A stretch of DNA of 17,141 bases from assembly GCA_028819955.1 (NCBI GenBank), contig JAPPKP010000110.1, positions 1 through 17,141 on the forward strand, read 5' to 3'. Origin of the DNA: Rhodospirillaceae bacterium (GTDB lineage Bacteria > Pseudomonadota > Alphaproteobacteria > UBA828). The position numbers and the translations under genes were made by a program. This document shows positions 1 through 7,041 of this stretch, piece after piece. Numbering within the stretch: the first letter of the stretch is position 1; each line of letters begins with the position of its first letter. The notes below the pieces were generated by a model, which searched no databases, was not told the origin of the DNA, and saw only the letters and a program-made list of their open reading frames with translations.

Positions 1-2
1 TG

Positions 3-626
3 TCCGCCATCGTCTACAACTTCCTGATGTCCTTCTCGGGCGGCCTGATGGCGGCTTACCTCGTCAGCAAGGGCAATCCGTTCTGGACCTATTCGGGCGG
101 CCTCGGCGGCATCATCGCGGCGTCTGCCGGCAACGACCTCTATCATCCGTTGCAGGCGCTGTTCATCGGTGGGGCCGGCGTGGTGTTCATGTTCTACATG
201 CACCAGTGGGTCGAGCGTCGGTTCAAGATCGACGATGCGGTTGGCGCGGTTGCCGTGCACGGTTACGCCGGGTTCTTCGGCGTCATCGTCTGCGGTTTCG
301 TGCTCTGGGGTTACCCGGCCGCAGCGCCGACCTTCGGCGACTATGGAGCCCGCGAGGCCTCGATCGCCCTGTTCACCACTCCGGAAGGCCTGCCGCAGAT
401 CAATCCGGTCGGCCAGATTCTGGGGGCGATCATCATGTTCTGGGTGCTGGGCTTTGTCCCCTGCTTCATCCTTGCCAAGGTCCTGCAGCACTTCAACATG
501 CTGCGGGTGCCGCGCGAGGTCGAGCTGGCGGGGCTGGATACGCATCAGCTTGGCGACGCGTATCCCTATCACGCACACCAGGAGACGGCGTTCGAGAAGA
601 TCGAACGCACCTACGCCAAGGAATAG
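3..626 (+). CDS. amt: Ammonium transporter (Amt family), 3' part only
   Basis: This is the C-terminal part of an Amt/MEP/Rh ammonium channel of the inner membrane; the 5' end lies outside the window and the frame is open from base 3. About 207 residues are visible. The family signature is the stretch KIDDAVGAVAVHG, whose His corresponds to the second of the twin pore histidines of AmtB (H318 in E. coli); the first lies upstream of the window. About five hydrophobic spans can be seen, then a cytoplasmic tail with the Amt-like AGLD...H...AYP pattern, which in AmtB contacts the regulator GlnK. The tail is somewhat long and ends in a charged segment (FEKIERTYAKE). No glnK/glnB gene is nearby. The next gene follows after nine bases, so the two are probably co-transcribed. 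Family call is sure; substrate is inferred from the family. Confidence 0.93.
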   Translation, partial: SAIVYNFLMSFSGGLMAAYLVSKGNPFWTYSGGLGGIIAASAGNDLYHPLQALFIGGAGVVFMFYMHQWVERRFKIDDAVGAVAVHGYAGFFGVIVCGFVLWGYPAAAPTFGDYGAREASIALFTTPEGLPQINPVGQILGAIIMFWVLGFVPCFILAKVLQHFNMLRVPREVELAGLDTHQLGDAYPYHAHQETAFEKIERTYAKE

Positions 627-630
627 GAGG
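625..630 (+). promoter_or_regulatory. Shine-Dalgarno site overlapping the amt stop codon
   Basis: A perfect AGGAGG begins on the second base of the amt TAG stop and lies five bases before the ATG at 636. This fixes the start of the 85-residue gene and suggests its translation is coupled to amt. Confidence 0.75.
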
Positions 631-635
631 CGCAA

Positions 636-893
636 ATGGCTTCGACCGGCTTGGACTCCTTTACCAATCCCGCCGAAATCGGCGCCATGTACCCTGGCGT
701 GGGCGCCGAGACGGCGATGGTCGGTATCCTCGTGGCCCTCTGGGTGGGCTGGCACTTCTTCCAGATCCATCAGGAGGAGAGCGAATATCGCGAAGCGGTG
801 AAGCTCTACCGCGAGGTCGGCATGGAGCGCGCCATGCACCATGCCACCGGCACGATCGCGACGGCGGACGAGGTCCAGATCGCCAAGAGCTGA
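636..893 (+). CDS. Small single-span membrane protein downstream of amt
   Basis: An 85-residue protein that I do not recognise by name. The start is fixed by a perfect AGGAGG five bases upstream. It has a short N-terminal part (about residues 1-22), one hydrophobic segment at about 24-43 (AMVGILVALWVGWHFF) and a charged, probably helical C-terminal tail (EESEYREAVKLYREVGMERA, about 47-66). It lies directly behind amt and before a strong terminator, so the two form a two-gene unit or the end of a longer one. By position it could be a small partner or regulator of the ammonium transporter, but nothing in the sequence proves this. Composition matches its neighbours, and there is no sign of transfer or decay. 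Confidence is high that it is a real gene and low for any function. Confidence 0.82.
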   Translation: MASTGLDSFTNPAEIGAMYPGVGAETAMVGILVALWVGWHFFQIHQEESEYREAVKLYREVGMERAMHHATGTIATADEVQIAKS

Positions 894-918
894 CCTCGCA
901 CCATCGTCGCTGCGTTAC

Positions 919-942
919 GGGGCGGGCCTTCGGGCCCGCCCC
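919..942 (+). terminator. Hairpin terminator with UUCG loop, between convergent units
   Basis: A perfect 10-bp G+C stem (GGGGCGGGCC / GGCCCGCCCC) is closed by a TTCG loop on a C-G pair, the very stable cUUCGg tetraloop on the + strand RNA. It sits 25 bases after the small membrane gene and just before the 3' end of the leftward DsbA gene at 954. The following bases TATTCGTT are only moderately T-rich. On the other strand the same stem would form with a CGAA loop, so it may also serve the leftward transcript. Confidence 0.8.
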
Positions 943-953
943 TATTCGTTGGG

Positions 954-1817
954 CTACTCGGCGCCCCGCTGCAGGGCTTCCCGCGCGTCCGCGATGGCGG
1001 TGCGGAATGCCGCGATGGGCAGGGCGCCGCGGATCATGCGATCGCCGATGACGAAGGCCGGCGTTCCCCGGATGCCGAGGACGTTGGCGAGCACGGCGTT
1101 CCGCTCGATCAGCGTATCGATGGCCGGATCCTCCATGTCGCGCACGAGCCGCTCGGCATCGAGACCGACCGAGCGCGCGACCCCGAGAATGTGGTCGAGG
1201 TCGAAGGGGCCGTCGGCACCCATCAGCGCCCAGTGAAACGGCTCGTAGAGACCCTGCGCCCGCGCCGCGAGCGCCGCGCGCGCCGCCAGGGTGGATTCCG
1301 GCCCCAGGATCGGGAACTCCTTGAAGGCGAGGCGCAGATCGTCGTTCTCCGCGAGCAGGGTCTCCAGGGTGGGCTTGACGCGCCGGCAGTAGCCGCAGCG
1401 GTAGTCGAAGAACTCGACCAGCACGATGGCGCCCTCGGGGTTGCCCGCGACCGGCGCCTCCGGGTCCGAGTATATCTCGTCGCGATGACGCTGAATCGCC
1501 TGCTCCGCCAGTGCGGCAGCCTCCGCATCGCGCTTGGCCTGAAGCGCTTGCTGGACCTCGATCAGCAGCTCCGGCTGCTCGAGCAGATAGTCGCGGATGA
1601 TCTGCCGGATCGCGTCGACCGGCAAATCGCCGACCGATGCAGCGTCCGCGACGTCCACGCTCTTGGCGGGGTCGGCGGGATCGCAGCGGCCGTCCTCTAT
1701 TGCTTCGGGATCGCAGACCACCTCGGCCTGCCCCGGCTGGGCTGCAGCCAGGGCGAGGCCAAACGCGAGGCAGGTTGAGACGAGGGTGCAGGCGAGCAGT
1801 GTGCGGAATCTCTTCAT
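954..1817 (-). CDS. Periplasmic DsbA-family thiol:disulfide oxidoreductase
   Basis: A 287-residue exported thioredoxin-fold protein of the DsbA/ScsC/Com1 kind, expected to make or rearrange disulfides in the periplasm. Residues 1 to about 31 are a signal peptide (MKRFRT, hydrophobic core, AxA-like sites at ALAAA and GQA). A helical, Glu/Ala-rich segment at about 63-112 precedes the fold and resembles the oligomerising N-terminal part of ScsC-type proteins. The active site is CGYC (141-144) in the context FFDYRCGYC, and the cis-proline loop is GTP (251-253). Two more cysteines, C35 and C45, lie just after the signal peptide. The frame stays open upstream to 2063, but the ATG at 1817 is chosen because the signal peptide starts there. 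Confidence is high for the family; whether it works as oxidase or isomerase cannot be read from the sequence. Confidence 0.92.
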   Translation of the reverse strand: MKRFRTLLACTLVSTCLAFGLALAAAQPGQAEVVCDPEAIEDGRCDPADPAKSVDVADAASVGDLPVDAIRQIIRDYLLEQPELLIEVQQALQAKRDAEAAALAEQAIQRHRDEIYSDPEAPVAGNPEGAIVLVEFFDYRCGYCRRVKPTLETLLAENDDLRLAFKEFPILGPESTLAARAALAARAQGLYEPFHWALMGADGPFDLDHILGVARSVGLDAERLVRDMEDPAIDTLIERNAVLANVLGIRGTPAFVIGDRMIRGALPIAAFRTAIADAREALQRGAE

Positions 1818-1861
1818 GGCGTGAAGGTACCCGCACGGCGCGTCGGTTGCCAGCCTCCCCG

Positions 1862-2737
1862 CTAAAGACGCGCGACACGGCGCGCACGAAAGCGGAGCGT
1901 CGCCAGGACCAGGCCGATGAGGACCAGCCCGACGCCTGCGAGCCGCTGCGGGCCCAGGGTCTCGTCCAGCAGCAAGGCGGTGCTGATGAGGCCCGAGATG
2001 GGGATGACCAGCGAGAAGGGCGTCACCAGATAGGCCGGATAGCGGCGCAGCAGGTAGCTCCACAGCATGAAGCCGAAGCAGGTGGCGATCAGCCCGAGAA
2101 AGAACAGCTCCCCAATAGTCACCAAGGTCATGTCGGCGAGCGCGATGAAGGCCGCCGCTCCGCCTTCGAAGATGTAAGAGAGCCCGAGCAGCGGCGCGAT
2201 GCCGATCAAATGTGCCCAGGCGATCAGGCGCAGCAGATCGTCGGTGCCGGCGAGCTTGACGATCATGTTGGAGGAGGCCCAGCTCAAGGCGGACACGAGG
2301 ACGAAGCCGAGGCCCACGAGGGTCGGGCCGCCCGGCAGGGTGAGGCCGATGATGGCGATGCCCGCGCCGGAGACGGCGATGCCCGCATACTGAGCGCGCC
2401 CCGGCTTCTCGCCCAGGATCAGATAAGCGAAGATCGTGGTGAAGAAGACCTGGGACTGGAGCAGCAGCGAGCTGAGCCCGGCCGGCATGCCGAATTCCAT
2501 GGCGAAGAACAGCAGCGACATCTGGATCGTACCCTGGGTCAGGCCGATGCCCAGGGTCCAGTACCAGCGGATCGCCGGCGGGCGAAAGAGAATCAGGACG
2601 GGCAGCGCGGCTATCGCGACGCGGAGTCCGGCCACCATGAGCGGAGGCAGGGCGTCGACAAGCTCCCGCATGACCACGAAGGAGAAGCCCCAGAGGCCGG
2701 TCACGGCGAGAGCAAGCGCGATGTGGGGGATGGACAT
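1862..2737 (-). CDS. DMT superfamily transporter (EamA family), copy 1
   Basis: A 291-residue inner-membrane protein with about ten hydrophobic spans arranged as two EamA repeats, the usual size for drug/metabolite transporters that export amino acids, metabolites or drugs. The opening ALAVTGLWGFSFVVMRELV and the end-of-repeat pattern LGEKPGRAQYAGIAVSGAGI are typical, and the second repeat repeats the theme (LLLDETLGPQRLAGVGLVLIG). The substrate cannot be deduced. The frame is open far upstream, but that part is Arg/Pro-rich non-coding shadow; the ATG at 2737 begins the first span directly. No good Shine-Dalgarno site is seen before it. It lies 62 bases behind a second DMT transporter gene on the same strand and is probably co-transcribed with it. 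Confidence 0.9.
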   Translation of the reverse strand: MSIPHIALALAVTGLWGFSFVVMRELVDALPPLMVAGLRVAIAALPVLILFRPPAIRWYWTLGIGLTQGTIQMSLLFFAMEFGMPAGLSSLLLQSQVFFTTIFAYLILGEKPGRAQYAGIAVSGAGIAIIGLTLPGGPTLVGLGFVLVSALSWASSNMIVKLAGTDDLLRLIAWAHLIGIAPLLGLSYIFEGGAAAFIALADMTLVTIGELFFLGLIATCFGFMLWSYLLRRYPAYLVTPFSLVIPISGLISTALLLDETLGPQRLAGVGLVLIGLVLATLRFRARRVARL

Positions 2738-2799
2738 GGCAATCCGGAGCAGATGCGGCGACGGCAGCCCCTGTTGCGGGCAGGGGCCTACCCGAGCGG

Positions 2800-3795
2800 C
2801 TAGCCCGGCTCGGCCCTCCCCGGCGCCGGGCGCTGGCGGCGGCGCAGGATGACGAAGAAGACCCCCAGCATGAGGCAGAGCAGGGCGAGCCAGACCCAGT
2901 GGCTGTGACTCTCGCCGAAGAAGAGGATACCCCAGCCGATGCCGGAGAGGGCGACGATGAAGTTCACGGTCGAGAAGAAGACCGGCCCCAGGAAGCGGGT
3001 CAGCTCGACGAACAGGTAAACCCCGAGGCCCTGGACGAATACGTTTGTGATCAGGGACCAGTCGCCCGCGTCCATCGGCCCCTCGAACCACCACCAGCCG
3101 TCGGTCGCGGCCACCGCTGCGAGGATCGGCAGCGAGCCGAAGAAGAAGAAGCCGAACGCGAAGTGGAGCGAGTCCGTCGCCGGCGGGCGCAGCAGCGCGG
3201 TGGCGAGGCTGGTGGTCGTGTAGCCCACCGGCAGCAGCAGGGCGAGCAGGATCCAGGGCACGAGCTCGCGCGAGGGCAGGCTGGTCTCGGGCACCACCAG
3301 AAGTGCCACCCCGACGACGCCGACGGCGAAGCCCAGCACGCGGGGCCACCAGATCGGCTCGAGCCGCAAGGCGACGGCGCCCATGTATGTGAGGATGGGC
3401 GAGAGCACCACGAGCATGCTGACGATGCCGGCCGGCACGCCCTCGCCGCTGACGTAGCCCACGGTGAGGAACGGCATGCCGAAGCCGGAGACGCCGGCGA
3501 TCGCGTAGGAGCTTACGTGGGCGCGGGAGAGCGGCGGCGGCTGCCCGTTGATGAGCGACAGCAGCAGACTCACCGCGGCCCCGCCCATGCCCATGAGCAG
3601 GACGTAGCTGGTGAAGGGGATGCCGTTGGCGACGCCGACGCCGGTGAGCGAGTAGCTCAGCCCGTAAAGGACGCCGGTGAAGAAGAGCAGCGCAACCGCA
3701 AGCCAGAAGCCCGCCGGCCGCGCGGCCCAGCGGCGGGCGCGGGCGCGGCGTATGGCGCTCGGATGGTCAGATGGCTCGGAGTCCTGAGAGGACAA
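2800..3795 (-). CDS. DMT superfamily transporter (EamA-like), copy 2
   Basis: A 331-residue multi-span inner-membrane protein with about ten hydrophobic segments. The first begins at about residue 28 after a basic N-terminal tail (RRARARRWAARPAG), which should stay in the cytoplasm. Features such as GYVSGEGVPAGIVSMLVVLSPILTY (in pieces) and the closing FFGESHSHWVWLALLCLML fit a 10-span DMT carrier. It shares the fold with the following transporter but little obvious sequence, so the pair is not a recent duplication. The most upstream usable start is a TTG at 3795; no ATG or GTG occurs before the first span and no clear Shine-Dalgarno site precedes it, so the start is uncertain. The substrate is unknown. 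Its stop is 62 bases before the start of copy 1. Confidence 0.85.
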   Translation of the reverse strand: MSSQDSEPSDHPSAIRRARARRWAARPAGFWLAVALLFFTGVLYGLSYSLTGVGVANGIPFTSYVLLMGMGGAAVSLLLSLINGQPPPLSRAHVSSYAIAGVSGFGMPFLTVGYVSGEGVPAGIVSMLVVLSPILTYMGAVALRLEPIWWPRVLGFAVGVVGVALLVVPETSLPSRELVPWILLALLLPVGYTTTSLATALLRPPATDSLHFAFGFFFFGSLPILAAVAATDGWWWFEGPMDAGDWSLITNVFVQGLGVYLFVELTRFLGPVFFSTVNFIVALSGIGWGILFFGESHSHWVWLALLCLMLGVFFVILRRRQRPAPGRAEPG

Positions 3796-3834
3796 TGGTT
3801 GCGGGTGAGGCGGCCGGCCGCGCCGCCAGGGGCC

Positions 3835-4113
3835 TTAGGCCGCGTCGCTGCCCCCGCCGCGGGACTTCGCCCACAACCGCATTGCCGGCTTCAGCAGCAT
3901 CTTGATGATTCCGCCCGTCAGCACGAATACGGTGACGTAGATGAAGAGGATCCCGGCAATGCCGTATCCGTCGTCCGCAGGAAGAAGCTCGGCACTCACC
4001 ATCAGATAGGCCGTGACGACACAGAAGATCAGCGCGGCCAGCAGCGCGGGCCCTTCGCCGGAGTGCCAGAGCTGGCGCAGTCGGCGCGTACGATGCTCGT
4101 CGAAGATAGCCAC
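3835..4113 (-). CDS. Small two-span membrane protein, unknown function
   Basis: A 92-residue protein not assigned to a family. It starts with GTG at 4113, preceded by GGGGAA at a normal distance. The N-terminus is basic and soluble (FDEHRTRRLRQLWHSGEG), followed by hydrophobic segments at about 23-42 (ALLAALIFCVVTAYLMVSAE) and 50-70 (IAGILFIYVTVFVLTGGII), and a short basic tail. The predicted shape is a small inner-membrane hairpin. It lies 39 bases before the start of DMT copy 2 and 101 bases after the AcoX-like gene, in one leftward series, so co-transcription is possible. No function can be given. Confidence 0.72.
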   Translation of the reverse strand: MAIFDEHRTRRLRQLWHSGEGPALLAALIFCVVTAYLMVSAELLPADDGYGIAGILFIYVTVFVLTGGIIKMLLKPAMRLWAKSRGGGSDAA

Positions 4114-4214
4114 GGCCGTTCCCCGTCAGTTGTCGCGGGGCATGTTAGTCGAAGCCGGCTGCGGGGCAAGCCCTTCGTGCGCGCGGCGACGCCTTACGGC
4201 CAGCCTGAAGGTCG

Positions 4215-5270
4215 TCACGCGGGCGGGTCCGCGGGCGCCGACTGCTCCAGCAACCCGCTCTGGGCCGCCAGCGCCATCGCCCGGGCAATCTCCACGGTGA
4301 GCGGGCCGTCGGGCTGCAGCACCACTGCCACCTGCTCCTTGGGGCCGAAGGCGATTTCGCGCTCGCCGTCGAGCGCCACGACACCACGCTCGAGCCGAAT
4401 GGGATGCGGCACGCCGGCCTCCAGGTCGGCCACCCGCTCGACCCCGATCTCGGCCATCAGTCCGGGCGCGAGCGGTGCCGAGACCGTTCGCGCCGCGCCG
4501 GGTACTGCGGCCAGATCGATGGCGACGCCGGTCGGGTCGTCGCGCGAAACCGGGCGCACGAGGCCCGCGATCGAGGAGAGGCCGATGGCGTCGGCCTCGG
4601 CGAAGGTCACGAACAGCTGGTCCAGCGCGTCCGCCCGCCAGAGCGCCTTCGCCCCGGTCCAGGTCTCGGCGCTGACGCAGACGTCGACCAGCGCGATGTC
4701 CCGCGGCGTTCCGTCGATCGTCACCCGCAGCACCTTGTTGCGCCGCGCCGCCTGCTCCCTCGGCAGCGCGCCGGTCGCCACCATTCCGGCCGCGAGGCCG
4801 GCGATGGTCGCTTCGCGCATCATCGGGAAGACGTTGTTGGTTCCGGTGGAGAGCGAGGTCAGCGGCACGCCGTCGCAGGCCTGCGCGACCAGCCGGTTGG
4901 TGCCGTCGCCGCCGAGCACGACGATGCCGCCCACCCCGCGCGCGACCATGCGCGCGGTGGCTTCGAGCGTGTCGGCGGGCGTTCCCTCGATCGGCATGTC
5001 GAGGAACTCCACCTCGGGCCAGACCTGGCCCTCGGGCGGGCCGAGGCCGATCGCCCGTTTAACCCGGTCGGCGATGCCGCTCTCGTCGGGAATCATGTAG
5101 CAGGTGCCGACGCCGACTGCGCCGAGCGCCGAGAAGATGCGCGTGATCATGTTGCGCTTCTCGGCGATCGGGAACACCGAAGCCTGGGCGACCAGGCGCC
5201 TGATGTCGCGGCCGGCGGCGGGGTTGGCGATGATGCCGACCGCCGCGCCGCTCTCGGATTTTCTTGCCAT
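4215..5270 (-). CDS. acoX: ATP-NAD kinase family protein (AcoX-like)
   Basis: A 351-residue soluble protein of the NAD kinase/diacylglycerol kinase fold, resembling AcoX of acetoin catabolism operons. The start ATG at 5270 has GGAGG a few bases upstream. The N-terminal motif is IANPAAGRDIRRLV (about 14-27), the nucleotide-phosphate loop is GGDGT (120-124), and STGTNN (141-146) follows, as in NAD kinases. Length agrees with AcoX proteins (about 350-360). AcoX has no firmly proven reaction; NAD(P)-related phosphorylation is inferred from the fold. None of the other acetoin genes (acoA, acoB, acoC) is visible, so it stands alone here and acoin-pathway duty is doubtful. It diverges from the Nudix gene across 171 bases that must hold both promoters. 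Confidence 0.85.
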   Translation of the reverse strand: MARKSESGAAVGIIANPAAGRDIRRLVAQASVFPIAEKRNMITRIFSALGAVGVGTCYMIPDESGIADRVKRAIGLGPPEGQVWPEVEFLDMPIEGTPADTLEATARMVARGVGGIVVLGGDGTNRLVAQACDGVPLTSLSTGTNNVFPMMREATIAGLAAGMVATGALPREQAARRNKVLRVTIDGTPRDIALVDVCVSAETWTGAKALWRADALDQLFVTFAEADAIGLSSIAGLVRPVSRDDPTGVAIDLAAVPGAARTVSAPLAPGLMAEIGVERVADLEAGVPHPIRLERGVVALDGEREIAFGPKEQVAVVLQPDGPLTVEIARAMALAAQSGLLEQSAPADPPA

Positions 5271-5283
5271 TCTGCCTCCGCGA

Positions 5284-5296
5284 GGGCTTATAGCCC
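5284..5296 (-). promoter_or_regulatory. Possible -10 box within a small inverted repeat before the AcoX-like gene
   Basis: On the minus strand a TATAAG (5 of 6 matches to TATAAT) lies within the small inverted repeat GGGCT-ATA-AGCCC, ending 18 bases before the AcoX-like start. No convincing -35 box stands at the right distance. It could be a promoter with an overlapping operator, or chance. Confidence 0.25.
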
Positions 5297-5351
5297 GGCC
5301 GGCGACCCGGCGCCATGGGCCTCTCGTTCCGTCGCGGGCACGGCGTCGTCG

Positions 5352-5380
5352 TTGTGACCGGGGCATCTGCTTCGTGTAGA
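5352..5380 (+). promoter_or_regulatory. Possible promoter of the Nudix-RND-nfi operon
   Basis: TTGTGA (5352-5357) and TGTAGA (5375-5380) are separated by 17 bases, giving a leader of about 55 bases before the GTG start at 5442. The matches to the sigma-70 consensus are 4 of 6 and 3 of 6, so this is only a candidate. The region is the only sizeable gap before the rightward gene series. Confidence 0.25.
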
Positions 5381-5441
5381 AACGGCGGGCGAGAAGTCGG
5401 TTCGCGTGTGTTGTGTAGCGCATCATCGAGGGGGGTGGATC

Positions 5442-5855
5442 GTGACTCAGCAGGGCCCGGCGAACTTGCGCGTCTACGGCGTGCTGCTACGCGGCGGCCG
5501 CGTGCTGATGGCAGACGAGCAGGTCGGCGGGCGCGAGGTGCTGAAGCTTCCCGGCGGCGCGGTCGAGGTGGGCGAGACGCCGGAGCAGGGGCTCCGGCGC
5601 GAGTTCATGGAGGAGGGGAGCCTCGAGATCGAGCCCACCCGCCTGCTCCACGCGCCGGGAACCCTTTACAGTCACTGGATTCACGGGCTCTACACGCCGA
5701 TGTTCTACGAGGTTCAAGGAGGCGGCGAGCCCGTGACGCCGCCGGAGGAGCCGGTCGAGCTGCTTTTCATGGCGCCCGACGACGCAATCGGGAGCGGGCG
5801 CATGGCGGCGCCGGAGATCGTCGCGTTGGGCCGCGCGCTCGCGGCCACTCGGTAG
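5442..5855 (+). CDS. Nudix hydrolase
   Basis: A 137-residue protein of the Nudix family, which cleaves nucleoside diphosphates linked to another group, with a metal ion. The Nudix box spans 39-61 (GAVEVGETPEQGLRREFMEE followed by GSL): the first Gly, the REXXEE metal ligands (R53, E54, E57, E58) and the hydrophobic positions are present, but the last conserved Gly is Ser60. The chosen start is GTG at 5442, with a G-rich Shine-Dalgarno (GAGGGGGG) some bases upstream; a GTG at 5406 in the same frame would add 12 residues. The substrate cannot be predicted. It is followed after 31 bases by the RND adaptor gene, so it heads an operon-like series, perhaps only by chance of position. Confidence 0.9.
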   Translation: MTQQGPANLRVYGVLLRGGRVLMADEQVGGREVLKLPGGAVEVGETPEQGLRREFMEEGSLEIEPTRLLHAPGTLYSHWIHGLYTPMFYEVQGGGEPVTPPEEPVELLFMAPDDAIGSGRMAAPEIVALGRALAATR

Positions 5856-5886
5856 CGCCATGAGGGGCGGGCAGGGGAGACAGTCG

Positions 5887-7026
5887 ATGGGCGAGCGCCA
5901 TGGGCGGCGCCGCAATCGCGGTCTTGCCGCGGCTGCTATCGCCGCGCTGCTCTCGCTCGGCGCGGCCGTGCCGCAAGGGGCGGCGCAGCAGCCGCCTGCC
6001 GTGGTCTCCGTCGACCAGGTGCGCATGGAGTCGATGGCGCAGACCGTGCCTGTGATCGGCCGCCTGGTCGCGCGCCGGGCGGGCGAGGTCGCCGCGCGTA
6101 CGGCGGGACCGGTCGCCCAGCTCCACGTCGCCGTCGGCGACCGCGTGGAGACGGGCGATCTCATCGCCGAGCTCGACACGGTTCGGCTCCGGGCCGAGCG
6201 CGATCGCCTGGCGGCGATCGTCAACGAAGCGCAGGCTCAGGTGGAGCGCTTGACGGCCCAGTCGGCGCTGCACCGCCAGGAGCTGCGCCGGCTGGAGGGG
6301 CTGCGGGACTCGGCCGCGTTCAGTCAGAGCCGCTTCGAGGACGCCCGGCAGCAGGTGATCATTGCCGAGAGCGCCATCGGCACGGCCGACGCCGCCCGGC
6401 TCAGCGCGTCGGCGAGCCTCAGGCTTGCCCAGATCGACCTCGCGTGGGCCACGATCACGGCGCCCTATCCCGGTGTCATCACGCTCGTTCACACCGAGGT
6501 CGGCGCCTGGCTCGGCGTCGGCGAGCGGGTGGTGTCCATGGTCAACGACCAGGATCTCGAGGTCGAGGCCGATGTGCCGTCGAGCCGCATTGAGTCGCTC
6601 GAAGAGGGCGCGCAGGTCTCGGTCGTCCTCGATGACGGGACCGAGCACACGGCGGTCGTGCGCACGGTCGTGCCGGAGGAGAACGCGCTCACCCGCACCC
6701 GGCAGGTTCGCTTCACGCCGCGCTTCACGGCGTTGCGCAAGCCGCTCGCGATCAACCAGTCGGCGACGGTGGAGCTGCCGACCGGGCAAGGCCGACAGGT
6801 GCTCACCGTGCACAAGGACGCCGTCGTGCGCAGGCAGGGCCAAGCCTTCGTCTACGTCGCCAAGGATGGACAGGCGCAAATCCGCCCGGTGCAGCTGGGT
6901 GCCGCCGTCGGCGGCCGCTTCGAGGTGCTGGGCGGTGTCGGCCCCGGCGAGCCGGTCGTGGTGCGCGGCAACGAGCGCCTGCGGCCCGGTCAGGCAATCA
7001 CGGTCGGCGGGGCCGGCGCCGGCTAG
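5887..7026 (+). CDS. RND efflux periplasmic adaptor (membrane fusion protein)
   Basis: A 379-residue adaptor that would link an inner-membrane RND pump to an outer-membrane channel. Residues 1 to about 34 form an export signal (basic GERHGRRRNR, then an Ala/Leu core, GAAQQ). No lipobox Cys is present, so it is not the lipoprotein type. Order of parts: first lipoyl/barrel half (about 67-98, with VGDRVETGDLIAELD), alpha-hairpin (about 99-187, Ala/Gln/Glu-rich coiled coil), second lipoyl half (TAPYPGVITL, 191-200, then VGAWLGVGERV), beta-barrel and a membrane-proximal end with the GPGEPVVVRG pattern. The ATG at 5887 is preferred because GGGGAG lies about seven bases upstream; an ATG at 5860, five bases after the Nudix stop, would add nine residues. 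The pump gene starts 15 bases downstream. Confidence 0.93.
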   Translation: MGERHGRRRNRGLAAAAIAALLSLGAAVPQGAAQQPPAVVSVDQVRMESMAQTVPVIGRLVARRAGEVAARTAGPVAQLHVAVGDRVETGDLIAELDTVRLRAERDRLAAIVNEAQAQVERLTAQSALHRQELRRLEGLRDSAAFSQSRFEDARQQVIIAESAIGTADAARLSASASLRLAQIDLAWATITAPYPGVITLVHTEVGAWLGVGERVVSMVNDQDLEVEADVPSSRIESLEEGAQVSVVLDDGTEHTAVVRTVVPEENALTRTRQVRFTPRFTALRKPLAINQSATVELPTGQGRQVLTVHKDAVVRRQGQAFVYVAKDGQAQIRPVQLGAAVGGRFEVLGGVGPGEPVVVRGNERLRPGQAITVGGAGAG

Positions 7027-7041
7027 GGGCTGACCTTAGCG

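Noticed and set aside
661..1887. A long minus-strand frame across the small membrane gene and the DsbA gene.
   Set aside because: Arg/Pro-rich translation in another frame of better genes; no recognisable domain.
3800..3832. GC-rich partial palindrome between the 92-residue gene and the second DMT gene.
   Set aside because: Self-overlapping GGCCGGCC-type repeats are common in such GC-rich DNA; no T tract and no clear stem-loop.
2899..5100. A 733-codon open frame on the plus strand across the transporter and AcoX-like genes.
   Set aside because: Its composition is low-complexity Glu/Gly/Arg/Ala; it is antisense to three well-supported genes.
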